Positions 55,459 through 63,942 of a DNA stretch of 64,000 nucleotides are shown piece after piece. Position 1 is the first letter of the stretch. Every line of letters starts with the position of its first letter. The notes under the pieces were generated by a model. The model saw only the letters and a program-made list of their open reading frames with translations, was not told where the DNA came from and did not search any database. The position numbers were made by a program, and so were the translations under genes. The stretch is from Streptomyces sp. CG4. GTDB lineage: Bacteria > Actinomycetota > Actinomycetes > Streptomycetales > Streptomycetaceae. The stretch spans positions 1,860,001 to 1,924,000 of the forward strand of contig NZ_CP163525.1 in NCBI RefSeq assembly GCF_041080655.1, read 5' to 3'.

Positions 55459-55622
55459 GCGGCCGGGGGCGGCTCGGGCGGCCGGCGGTCGGCGAGCGCG
55501 TACGCGGTCACCTCCAGCGCGGTCTCCACGATGTGGTAACCAGGGCTTCGCCAGACGTTTTCATCCGATGTCTGGGGGTCGGATCGGTGCGTCACAGCGG
55601 ACAGCACAGGGCTTTCGTTCAT
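55455..55622 (-). CDS. pqqA: PQQ precursor peptide PqqA, extended form
   Basis: The 55-residue peptide contains the PQQ core E-x3-Y as E37-V-T-A-Y41 (IVETALEVTAYALADR). Classic PqqA is about 22-40 residues; this one has a ~30-residue leader and a proline-rich tail (RRPPEPPPAA). The stop overlaps the pqqC start as ATGA, which confirms the frame. The start at ATG 55622 is the best available but has only a weak ribosome binding site, so a shorter form is possible. Confidence 0.85.
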   Translation of the reverse strand: MNESPVLSAVTHRSDPQTSDENVWRSPGYHIVETALEVTAYALADRRPPEPPPAA

Positions 55623-55845
55623 GGGTGCGTACTCGCTTTCCCGAGGGTGAGGAGTCTCGGCAGGAAGCCAGCGGGCAGGGAGGGAGGGATGCAGCGGCCT
55701 GGTCAAGGGCCGTTCACATGTATGCACCGGGTTCATCGACACGTCCGGTGGCGCGATACAGAGTTGCGGGACGGCGGGCTCCGGGTCAATGGTCCGGACC
55801 GAAAACGTCGGATGCGTTTCCGGCCAATCTCCGCTCACGGAACTG

Positions 55846-55859
55846 ACTGACCGGTCAGT
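55846..55859. promoter_or_regulatory. perfect TetR-type palindrome between pqqA and the aldo/keto reductase
   Basis: ACTGACCGGTCAGT is a perfect 14-bp palindrome, 224 bases before pqqA and 92 bases before the reductase start. It could control either or both divergent transcripts. Confidence 0.6.
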
Positions 55860-55950
55860 TGAAAAGGATCGCGCGGTCAGGAATGCGGCGCGCCGCGTGA
55901 TCGTTCACGATGGAGTAACACCTGTCGACAACCGAAGGATCAAGAGGCTC

Positions 55951-56787
55951 GTGAGCAGCAAGGTCCCCCCGATCATCCTCAACAACGGCGTCGAGATGCC
56001 CCAGCTGGGCTACGGCGTCTGGCAGGTGCCGGACGACGAGGCCGAGCGGGCCGTCGCCACGGCGCTGGAAGCCGGATACCGCAGCATCGACACGGCGGCG
56101 ATCTACGGCAACGAAGAGGGCACCGGCAAGGCCATCGCCGCCTCCGGCCTGCCCCGCGAGGACGTCTTCGTCACCACCAAGCTCTGGAACAGCGACCAGG
56201 GCTACGACTCCACGCTGCGCGCCTTCGACGTGTCGTTGGAGAAGCTGGGTCTCGGCTACGTCGACCTGTACCTGATCCACTGGCCGCTGCCGGCGCGCGG
56301 CCGCTACATCGACACCTACAAGGCGTTCGAGAAGCTGCTCGCCGACGGCCGGGTCCGTGCGATCGGCGTGTCCAACTTCCTTCCGGAGCACGTCGAGCGG
56401 CTGATCACCGAGACCTCGATCGTCCCGGCGGTCAACCAGATCGAGCTGCACCCGCATCTGCAGCAGCGCGCCGCCCGCGAGATCCACGCCGAACAGGGCA
56501 TCGCGACCGAGGCCTGGTCGCCGCTCGGCCAGGGCAAGGGCCTGCTGGAGGTGCCGGCGATCGTCGCCATCGCGCAGAAGCACGGCTGTACGCCGGCCCA
56601 GGTCGTGCTGCGCTGGCACATCCAACTCGGCAACATCGTGATCCCGAAGTCCGTGACGCCGTCGCGGATCAAGGAGAACATCGCGGTCTTCGACTTCAGC
56701 CTGGACGACGAGGACCTCGCGGCGATCAGCGCGCTCAACGAGGACCGGCGCCTCGGCCCCGACCCGGCCACCTTCGACATGGGCTGA
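55951..56787 (+). CDS. aldo/keto reductase
   Basis: The 278-residue NADPH-dependent (alpha/beta)8 barrel enzyme reduces aldehydes and ketones. The tetrad is visible as D and Y in RSIDTAAIYGNE, K in TTKLWN and H in YLIHWPLP. The NADPH phosphate site is IPKSVTPSRIKENIAVFDF. GTG at 55951 follows AGAGG. It is divergent from the PQQ operon and may share the palindrome upstream; a metabolic link to sugar oxidation is speculative. Confidence 0.93.
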   Translation: MSSKVPPIILNNGVEMPQLGYGVWQVPDDEAERAVATALEAGYRSIDTAAIYGNEEGTGKAIAASGLPREDVFVTTKLWNSDQGYDSTLRAFDVSLEKLGLGYVDLYLIHWPLPARGRYIDTYKAFEKLLADGRVRAIGVSNFLPEHVERLITETSIVPAVNQIELHPHLQQRAAREIHAEQGIATEAWSPLGQGKGLLEVPAIVAIAQKHGCTPAQVVLRWHIQLGNIVIPKSVTPSRIKENIAVFDFSLDDEDLAAISALNEDRRLGPDPATFDMG

Positions 56788-56799
56788 CACCCGCCGGGC

Positions 56800-56846
56800 C
56801 ACACGGCCGTCCGCCCCGAACGCACAGCGGGGCGGACGGCCGTGTG
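56800..56846. terminator. bidirectional terminator between the reductase and ABM genes
   Basis: A perfect 19-bp stem (CACACGGCCGTCCGCCCCG and its complement at 56828-56846) with a 9-base loop lies between convergent genes. Confidence 0.85.
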
Positions 56847-56917
56847 CCGTTTCCGGGAACCGCGTTCCGGAACCGCCTCGCGGCCCGGCACCCTCAGCCG
56901 CCCAGCCGCCCAGCCGC

Positions 56918-57529
56918 TCAGTCACCCGGTACGTCCGCGTGGACGATCTCGAACTCCTCCAGGGCGACCACCGTGACATGCGCCTTGGCCGCGCTCTCAC
57001 GCCGGACCGAGGCCTGGCCGGCCCGGGACGCCGCGAGTGAGCCACGGTCGGCGAAGAGGACACCGACCATGCCACGCCCCCGTTCGCGGTCCAGGAAGAG
57101 GGCCGCTCCGGCGAATCCGGGCAGGACCTCCAGCCGCGGCAGCACACCGGCGTGGAAGGTGTCGGCCGCCAGGTCCGCGTCCTGCGGCGCGAGCTCCAGC
57201 CGGGTCACGCGCAGCCCGCCGCCCGCGAGGGTGCGCTGTCCCGCGTGGAAGACGACGGCCTCGTAGTTCTCGACCGCGACGGTCCCGGCGAAGGGCTGCA
57301 GCAGTTCCGGCCGCCGTACGCTCATCACCTCGTCGCTGTTGTGGCGCGCCTCCGCGGACTCCCACCAGCTGACCGTGAGCAGTTTGCCGAGCTCGCGGTC
57401 GACGAAGACCCCGGCGCCCCGGTAGCCGGGCCGCTCCTCCAGCAGGGCGTGCCCCTGCGTGTTCAGGGCCCGGATCGCCGTGCCCAGCTGCGCCGGATCG
57501 CCGGTCGCGTACACCGTTCGTACGAACAT
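56918..57529 (-). CDS. two-domain antibiotic biosynthesis monooxygenase (ABM) fold protein
   Basis: The 203-residue protein has two ferredoxin-like ABM repeats: about 1-95 (GHALLEERPGYRGAGVFVDR) and about 105-200 (LPRLEVLPGFAGAALFLDRE). The parallel PGYRG/PGFAG and F-x-DRE-GK blocks show internal duplication. ABM proteins can be cofactor-free oxygenases or simply dimeric barrels; no specific substrate is evident. ATG at 57529 is preceded by GGGAGGTGAGG. Confidence 0.8.
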   Translation of the reverse strand: MFVRTVYATGDPAQLGTAIRALNTQGHALLEERPGYRGAGVFVDRELGKLLTVSWWESAEARHNSDEVMSVRRPELLQPFAGTVAVENYEAVVFHAGQRTLAGGGLRVTRLELAPQDADLAADTFHAGVLPRLEVLPGFAGAALFLDRERGRGMVGVLFADRGSLAASRAGQASVRRESAAKAHVTVVALEEFEIVHADVPGD

Positions 57530-57708
57530 GCGCCTCACCTCCCGGAGCCGTGACCGTTCCGGCCAACGGCGGCTGATACATCCAGAAAAGTGGCTTTCTT
57601 CAGTCTTGCCATCGCCACAAATCACCGCAATACGCACAGGATTCGGGAGTTCGCAATCGGAGTATTGACAGGGACATGCGCACGGGCCCACGGTGTACGG
57701 CACTGGTA

Positions 57709-57721
57709 AGGAAACTTTCCT
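57709..57721. promoter_or_regulatory. chitosanase operator palindrome
   Basis: AGGAAACTTTCCT sits 18 bases before the chitosanase start. It resembles the palindrome reported for the ROK-type repressor CsnR upstream of Streptomyces chitosanase genes. A TTGACA -35-like box lies at 57665-57670. Confidence 0.65.
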
Positions 57722-57739
57722 AATAGAAGGGCCCCCACC

Positions 57740-58447
57740 GTGCGCCTTCGAACCCTGACCCTTGCCGCCGCCTCCGGTGCCGCGCTGCTCGCCGCCGGAG
57801 TGCTGCCCGCGCACGCCTCCGCCGGCGCGGCGGCGCGGACCGCCCCGGCCTCCGCCCAGGAGGGCTCGGTCAGCGCGGCCGACCTGCTCGCCAAGGTGAC
57901 GACCTGTTCGCAGATATCGAACGGCAAGTACAAGACCGACGAGGAGACATCGGCCACGGTCCCCGTGTGCGGCAAGAACGGCGCGGTGTTCTGGAAAGCC
58001 GACATGGACATCGACTGCGACGGCCAGACCACCGCCAACTGCAACAGCAGCCGCGACCCCTGGTACCAGAACGACACCGCCTTCCACCAGTCCGACGGCA
58101 AGCCGCTGAAGGCGGAGTCGCTGCCGTATGTCGTGGTGCCCAGCGCCAGCAGCATCTGGAACTACGCCGGCGCCGGCATCAAGGGCGGCGGCGTGGTCGC
58201 GGTCATCTACAACAACAAGGTGGAGTACGCCGTCGTCGGCGACACCGGCCCCACGAAGATCATCGGTGAGGCGTCGTACGCCACCGCCAAGGCGCTCGGC
58301 ATCGACCCCGACCCGAAGACCGGCGGGGCCGACTCCGGCGTGACCTACATCCTGTTCAAGAACTCCAAGGTCTCCCCCATCGAGAGCCACAGCGCGGCCG
58401 TCTCCCTCGGGGACCAGCTGGCCAAGCAGTTCCTGGCCGGCAACTGA
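57740..58447 (+). CDS. secreted GH75 chitosanase
   Basis: The 235-residue exported protein has a signal peptide (1-26, ending AHA). The mature domain has GH75 features: CSQISNGKYKTDEETSATVP, KADMDIDCDGQTTANCN, YVVVPSASSIWNY and YAVVGDTGPTKIIGEASYA. It cleaves chitosan outside the cell. GTG at 57740 with AGAAGG upstream. The palindromic operator before it suggests repression until chito-oligosaccharides are present, as known in related strains. Confidence 0.9.
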   Translation: MRLRTLTLAAASGAALLAAGVLPAHASAGAAARTAPASAQEGSVSAADLLAKVTTCSQISNGKYKTDEETSATVPVCGKNGAVFWKADMDIDCDGQTTANCNSSRDPWYQNDTAFHQSDGKPLKAESLPYVVVPSASSIWNYAGAGIKGGGVVAVIYNNKVEYAVVGDTGPTKIIGEASYATAKALGIDPDPKTGGADSGVTYILFKNSKVSPIESHSAAVSLGDQLAKQFLAGN

Positions 58448-58460
58448 CCTGTTTCCTACG

Positions 58461-59162
58461 TCAGTTGGGCTGTCCCAGCGGGCGTACGACCACGGTGTTG
58501 ACGTCGACCCCGGCCGGCTGCCGGATCGCCCAGACCACCGATTCGGCGATCTGGTCCGCGGTCAGCAGCCGCCCCGGGGGCAGGCCGCCGGGGCCGTCCC
58601 AGAACGGGGTCTCCACCCGGCCGGGGGCGACCAGCGTCACCCCGATCCCGAACTCCGTGACCTGGCGCCGGGTGTTCTCGGCGAGCCCGGTGACCGCCCA
58701 TTTGGTCGCGCCGTAGAGGTTGCCCGGGGTGTTCACGAACCCGGCGACGCTGCCGATCAGGACGATCCGGCCGCGGGTCTCCCTCAGGGCCTCGACGGAG
58801 GCCCGGACGAGCAGGGCCGGACCGAGGACATTGGTGAGCACCATCTCGGTCCAGCCGGCCGGGTCGCCCTCCGCGACGGTGTCATGGGTGGCGAAGCCGG
58901 CGTTGGCGACGACCGTGTCCAGTCGGCCATGTGTCTTGAGCGTACGGTCGACAGCGATCTGTACGTCGTCGAACGCCGAGGCGTCGCCGGGGACGGTCAG
59001 CAGTTCGCCGGGATTGCCGAGCCCGTCGGCGAAGTCCCGCAGCCGGGTCTCCGTACGGCCGGTGACGGTGACCCGGTGCCCGGCGGCCAGCAACTGCCGG
59101 GCGACGGCGGCGCCGATGCCGGTGGCGCCGCCGGTGATGAGTGCGACCGGAGAGTCGTTCAC
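58461..59162 (-). CDS. short-chain dehydrogenase/reductase
   Basis: The 233-residue classical SDR has the nucleotide-binding TGGATGIGAAVARQL, the NAG motif (VVANAGFAT), catalytic S in IGSVAGFVN and the YGATK active site (Y-x3-K). The substrate is unknown. It is convergent with the chitosanase with only 13 bases between stops, and upstream of it are 123 bases with no other signal. Confidence 0.92.
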   Translation of the reverse strand: MNDSPVALITGGATGIGAAVARQLLAAGHRVTVTGRTETRLRDFADGLGNPGELLTVPGDASAFDDVQIAVDRTLKTHGRLDTVVANAGFATHDTVAEGDPAGWTEMVLTNVLGPALLVRASVEALRETRGRIVLIGSVAGFVNTPGNLYGATKWAVTGLAENTRRQVTEFGIGVTLVAPGRVETPFWDGPGGLPPGRLLTADQIAESVVWAIRQPAGVDVNTVVVRPLGQPN

Positions 59163-59285
59163 GTGAGATCCCCCCTGGATGACGGTGAGAGCGGGAGTCC
59201 ACCACTTGGAGAGCTCTCGAAGTCAAGTGCGGCCGCGGGTGCGGCGTTGTGCATGCCCTCCGCCCCGGCATGCGGCCGCCCTCGG

Positions 59286-60227
59286 TCAGACCGGCCGTAC
59301 GGCCCGGTGCACCGTGTGTGCCGTCAGGACGAAGGCATCGGGGCGCCGATGGAGGCTGCCGGGGTCGGCGGGGTCGACGAGACGGTCGAGGGCGGCCCGG
59401 TCCTCCGCGTCCAGGACGTCGGCGTGGACCTCCCGGGCACGGGTCAGCGCGGCGACGACGAAGGCGCGGACCCGGTCCGGGACGGGCGCGGGCACATCGA
59501 GGAGGAAGCTGCGGGTGCCCGTGTGCTTCAGACCGGCCGCGGCCAGCAGGGCGGGCCAGTCCTCGGTCTCGGCGACCGCGCCGGGGAGTTCGGCGCGCAT
59601 CCGCGCGAAACGCTCCTCCTGGGCCGCGTCGAGGCGGGCCTGCAGTCCGGGACGGCCGAAGCCGATGTCGCGCGGCAGATAGCGGTTGGGCAGGCCGCCC
59701 TCCAGGATGGCCAGCGTGCCGCCGGGGGCGAGCCGGGCCGCGAACGCGCTGAGCGCGGCCTTCTGGTCGCCGAGGTGGTGCAGGCTGCGGCTGGCCCACA
59801 GCAGGTCCGCCGGGTACTCCAACTCCCGCAGGGATTCGGGCAGTTCACCGACAAGGGTGTCGAAGCGGTCGGCGACGCCCTGCCGGGCGGCCCGCGCTCG
59901 GGCATGCTCCAGCAGCGGTGCGGAGCCGTCGGCGGCGACCACCCGGGCGCCGGGGAACGTCTCCGCCATCAGACACGCGATCACCCCCGGTCCGCTGCCC
60001 GCGTCCACGATCAGAGCGGGCTCGGTCACCTCCTTGCCCAGCCAGGCCAGGGCGCGCGCGTACGCCGGGCTGTGCACCTCGGCCTCCGCCTCCAGCAGCG
60101 CCACCATGGCCGCCCAGTCGACGTCGTCGCCGTGGCCATGACCATGGCCTTGGCCTTGGCCTTGGCCTTGGCCGCCGTGACCGTGGTGTGCCGCATGCCC
60201 CTCGTGCCCGTGATGGTCGTGCGTCAT
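59286..60227 (-). CDS. class I SAM-dependent methyltransferase with His-rich N-terminus
   Basis: The 313-residue protein has a SAM-binding motif LIVDAGSGPGVIACLMAETF at about 72-91 and a second motif ADLLWASRSLHHLGD. The first ~33 residues are extraordinary: His/Gly/Gln-rich (MTHDHHGHEGHAAHHGHGG, then GQ repeats), which should bind nickel, zinc or copper. The methylated substrate is unknown. The His tail could be metal storage or regulation. An IS1182-type element lies 108 bases upstream and may have displaced its original promoter. Confidence 0.85.
   Translation of the reverse strand: MTHDHHGHEGHAAHHGHGGQGQGQGQGHGHGHGDDVDWAAMVALLEAEAEVHSPAYARALAWLGKEVTEPALIVDAGSGPGVIACLMAETFPGARVVAADGSAPLLEHARARAARQGVADRFDTLVGELPESLRELEYPADLLWASRSLHHLGDQKAALSAFAARLAPGGTLAILEGGLPNRYLPRDIGFGRPGLQARLDAAQEERFARMRAELPGAVAETEDWPALLAAAGLKHTGTRSFLLDVPAPVPDRVRAFVVAALTRAREVHADVLDAEDRAALDRLVDPADPGSLHRRPDAFVLTAHTVHRAVRPV
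60148..60171. repeat. four tandem copies of a 6-bp unit inside the methyltransferase gene
   Basis: CCTTGG occurs four times in direct succession and encodes Gly-Gln repeats. A change in copy number would keep the frame. Confidence 0.85.
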
Positions 60228-60334
60228 GGTGTTCAGCCTCTCGCTCGGGTGCGGCCAGCGTGCGACGCGGCTCGGGCGGACGCCACTTTCGTTGCCGGTG
60301 CCGCAAAAAATCGCCGGGGCCTCGGCCGATACCC

Positions 60335-62169
60335 GACGCTGACTCTGTCGGGGTTCTTGGCGGTCTGCTCAGTCTCTGGCGGACCGCCAAGACCTCGGCC
60401 GGGGGATCCCGTGCTGGTCCAGGTAGTTCTGGAAGGCGGTCGGCGGCCGTGACGGGGGTGTTTCTCCGGTCGGCGGCCGTCGGCTGAGGCGCTCGATGTT
60501 TGCGGCGATGGCTGTGAACACGTGCTGTAAGTGGGCTTTGTGCTGTCCCCGGTAGCGGCAGCGGCGCATGCCGTGTCCGTGGGCGAGTTCGTTGATGGTG
60601 CCTTCCACTCCGGAGCGGACCGCTTAGCGGGCCTGCCATTCGGGTGTCTGCTGCTCGGCGCGGACGCGGAGTTGCAGGTCACGGAGTTCTCGCGGGGGAA
60701 AGCCCACGCTCCGGGCGTTGTCGGTGGTGGTCGTGCAGCGGGTGCGGACCGGGCAGGGACGGCACTGGCTCTTGGTGAACCGTGCCACGATCAGAGGTGC
60801 CGCGGTGGGTGAGGAGGTCGGGTAGGGGCCGTGCCATCCCGCGCTGGTCTCGCCCTGCGGGCAGGTGACCTGGCGGCGGTCGAAGTCGATGTGGAAGTCG
60901 TCGCGGCCGAAGCCGTTGTTCCTGCGGTTCTGGCGGGTGGTGTTGACCGGCAGTGGTCCGGTGACCCTGACCTGGTGTTCGCGGGCTGCCTGTTCCAGAT
61001 GGACCAGGGAGGTGTAGCCGCCGTCGACCAGATGCTCGGCGGGCAGCAGCCCGCGATGCTTGAGCCGGGTGTGGATGCCGGGCAGAGCCTTCGCGTCGTA
61101 CCCGGTGGCGTCGGTGGTGGCCACATCTGTGATCACGTTGACGCCGTCGGGATCACAGGTTTCGGTGAGGTGTGCGACGAACCCCTTCCAGCGGGTGATG
61201 TGTCCGCGGCGCGCGTAGCGGGCCGTCGGGTCGTAGGGCGAGACGACTGCGACGGCAGAGGGCGGCAGCCCGCCGTCCTCGGCGGTGCGCCAGCGCAGGC
61301 GGCCGGCCCCGTCGCGGTAGTAGTTCTGCACCATGATCTGCCGCAGGGCTTGGACGCGGGGACCGGACAGGCGTTCCGGCCCGTGCTGCCCGAGGTGCTC
61401 GATCAGCCGGACGGCGTCGCCTCCGGTGGCGAGGATTCTGGTCTTGGGGCGGGTGGGGTTCTTGCCCAGACGGACCGGGCGGCCGTAGCGGCGCCCCCAC
61501 TCCTCGTCGACCAGGCCGGCCAGCAGGTGCGAAGCTGTGCCGGCCAGTTCTTCCAGCGCGGCGCGGACGGCCTCGGTGACCAGTTCCAGCCGGGTCAGGT
61601 CGCGGACCGCGGCCAGGACGTGGGTGGAGTCCGTGCGCTGGGTGGTGCGCTCGCGGACGAGACCGGCCTCCTTCAGGCGCGCGAGCGCGAGGTCGAGGAG
61701 ACGGTCGGCTCGGCCGTCCTCGGTGAGACGGTCGCGGAAGTCGGCCAGCACGCTGTGGTGGAAGCCGGGATCGTCCAGGTCCATGGCCAGCGCGTACTTG
61801 AAATCGATGCGGCAGCGAACCGCTTCGGCCGCCTGCCGGTCCGACAGACCGAGGAGGAACTGGAGCACGCAGACGGTGGCCAGCTGGGCGGGCGAGAGGC
61901 TGGGGCGGCCGTCACGCGGGTACCAGTCGGCGAAGCCCTCGTCACCCCACAGCCCGCCCAGGTGGTCTCTCACCCACATCGCCGTTGTACCGCCCGGATT
62001 GCTCGCCCGCGCCATCTGCGCGGTCAGAGACGGGACTTGCTCACCAGAACGGGCATGGAGCGACAACGAGCACCTCGACAACTGCATCGGTCCTTGAACA
62101 GAGCCGAGCATGCCCGTTGATCACGCTGCCCCGCCGGGGATCCTCAAGATCCCCGACAGAGTCAGCGTC
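60335..62169. mobile_element. IS1182-family insertion sequence, 1835 bp, with 8-bp target duplication
   Basis: Terminal inverted repeats share GACGCTGACTCTGTCGGGG perfectly (60335-60353 and, reversed, 62151-62169). Both ends are flanked by the direct repeat CGATACCC (60327-60334 and 62170-62177). One transposase gene fills the element but is disrupted by a stop. Confidence 0.93.
60369..62111 (-). pseudogene. IS1182-family transposase interrupted by one nonsense codon
   Basis: The transposase has the N-terminal block [20 protein letters not shown], a DDE core ([34 protein letters not shown]) and Cys-containing [10 protein letters not shown]. At 60624-60626 a TAA interrupts EWQAR-x-AVRSGVEGTINELAHG. 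The frame resumes in phase and ends at 60369 with the usual RRCRYRGQHKAHLQHVFTAI tail. A single change of TAC or TAT to TAA would explain it. The exact start is uncertain within the first 45 codons. Confidence 0.9.
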
Positions 62170-62210
62170 CGATACCCTCCGGGGCCCCGGCGGACGTCAC
62201 CACGCCGGTG

Positions 62211-62822
62211 TCACGACAGCGGCGGGTAGGCGTTCTGCATCAACTGCTGGAACTGGGCGGAGAACCAGTGCCCGGACAGCGGCGCGTTCGGCAGGGCACC
62301 GGACATGGGGAAGTTGTTGCGGGCGTTGCCCGTGTACGTCGGGTCGCACATCCGGTCGAAGCCCTTGCCCTCGTTGTTGGGGATGGCGGTGCTGGAGCCG
62401 TCGGACTCCCCCGGCGGCTTCATGCACACATAGGCGTCGATGCCGGGGGCCGGATTGGTCTGCGGGCGTTCGCCGAGGCCGGCGCCGGCCTGGTTGCACC
62501 CGTTGCCGACGTGGATGCGGCGGTCGTAGCGGCCGCCGTCGACATAGGTGTCCACGCTGGTCTTCGGGCCCGGTCCGGCGGGGCGGGCGGTACCGCCCCA
62601 GCCGTTGCGGGAGGTGTCGATCAGCATGCCGATACCGGAGTTGAAGCCGACCGGGACCCGCTCGTTGCGGAAAGCCTGAGCGAAGGACTGCTCGTCGACG
62701 TACCGGTTCCAGTCGACCCACTTCGACTGGCGGACGGAGGTGCCGTCCCGGACGCCCCGGCGAGCAGCGAGGTTCTGGTACGAGTCATGAGTGCGGGTTC
62801 CTTCTCCGGATCGGGGGGTCAT
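62211..62822 (-). pseudogene. C-terminal part of a GH6 cellobiohydrolase
   Basis: The frame reads GFNSGIGMLIDTSRNGWGGT, TSVDTYVDGGRYDRRIHVGN, GIDAYVCMKPPGESDGSS and PLSGHWFSAQFQQLMQNAYP. These are the C-terminal blocks of GH6 exocellulases, including the catalytic-base PPGESDG region. The N-terminal two thirds and signal peptide are missing. The first ATG overlaps the stop of the GH5 remnant (ATGA), probably by chance fusion. Confidence 0.8.
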
Positions 62823-63800
62823 GAGTTCAGGGCGCGCAGGTGATCGCGCAGCCCGGTGCCGTAGGCGGTGGGTGTGCCGTCGTAGGCGGAGATCAGGGAC
62901 GGCCCGGAGGAGCAGTGCCAGGTGTTTGTTCCAGGTCCAGCCCAGATAGGACAGGCCCCGGTCGCCGAACCACTTCATGGCCTGGTCGACGAACCCGTGC
63001 GCGCAGGTGTTCTCACCGATCTCCCCTGCGACCAGCGGCACTTGGTCGGCGACCGGGGCGAGGGTGGAGTTCCAGCAGCTCTCGGTGGCGCAGGTGTTGT
63101 AGTTGTAGCCGTGGTAAGCGGCGACGAGATTGCCGGCCGGGTCGGCGGGTCTGTACGCGGTCCACTGACCGAGGTCGTTCGCGTACGCCAGACCGCCGGC
63201 CATGATGACGTTCCTCGCGCCCGCGCCACGGATGCTGTCGACGAGGTCCTGCATACCGGCGACCTCGTACGGGATCCCGGGGCAGGTCCCGCCCTCCCGC
63301 CAGCAGTTCCAGGCGTCGGCCGTGCTCGGGCTCGCCCGGTCCGGATACGGCCCATTGAACAGGTCGAACACCGGCGCCGGGTCGTCCTTGAAGGTGCTCG
63401 CCACCGACGCCCAGAACGACGGACTGTACTGCCGGTCCGGCATCGGCTTCTGGCAGGTGGCGTGGGCGTCGGAGCAGCCGGCCGAGTTGCCGGTGTACTG
63501 GCCGTAGGACCAGTGCAGGTCGAGGATCGGGGTCATGCCGTGCGCCTCGACCCGGGCGACCAGATCCTTGACGGCGTCGATGTCGTGCGTGCCGCCGTAC
63601 TCGGGCTTGATGCCGGAAACGCCCAGCCGGCACTCCTCGTTGAGCGGGATGCGTACGCCGTTCGCCTTCCAGCGGGCGATCGCCTTGATCGCGGTGTCGT
63701 CGACCGGGCCGTCCCAGATGCCGTGCCCCTGGACACACATGAACTCGCCGCCGGAGCGGTCGACGCCGTGCAGTCGGCGGGTCGTGCCCGCGGCGTCCAC
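62819..63800 (-). pseudogene. GH5 cellulase, signal peptide missing and frameshifted at the 3' end
   Basis: The catalytic domain is clear: RLHGVDRSGGEFMCVQGHGI, RWKANGVRIPLNEECRLG, LDLHWSYG, VFDLFNGPYPDRA and PLVAGEIGENTC. In the typical acid/base NEP motif, Glu is replaced by Gly (DLFNGPY), so the enzyme may also be catalytically dead. Near 62928 the sequence GGAACAAACACC holds an extra four bases; removing them restores NTWHCSSGPSLISAYDGTPT and the stop at 62819. Upstream of 63800 coding similarity continues to about 63880 (AAPALHVSGNRLVDAAG) but without start or signal peptide. Confidence 0.75.
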
Positions 63801-63890
63801 GAGCCGGTTGCCAGAGACGTGCAGGGCGGGCGCGGCGTACGCGGAGCTGCTCGAACAGCCGACGCGTCGCGGAGCGAGTACGGCGGGCGG

Positions 63891-63924
63891 CTCAGGGGCG
63901 CCGTCCTGGACCGGCGCCCCTGAG
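63891..63924 (-). terminator. hairpin after the partial gene at the window end
   Basis: CTCAGGGGCGCC and GGCGCCCCTGAG form a perfect 12-bp stem with a 10-base loop, about 18 bases beyond the stop of the leftward partial gene. Confidence 0.7.
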
Positions 63925-63942
63925 GGTCGTCCTGCCGCGCCC

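Noticed and set aside
62819..62822. ATGA overlap between the GH5 and GH6 remnants as evidence of a coupled operon
   Set aside because: The GH6 part has lost its N-terminus and signal peptide, so the overlap is better explained as an accidental junction.
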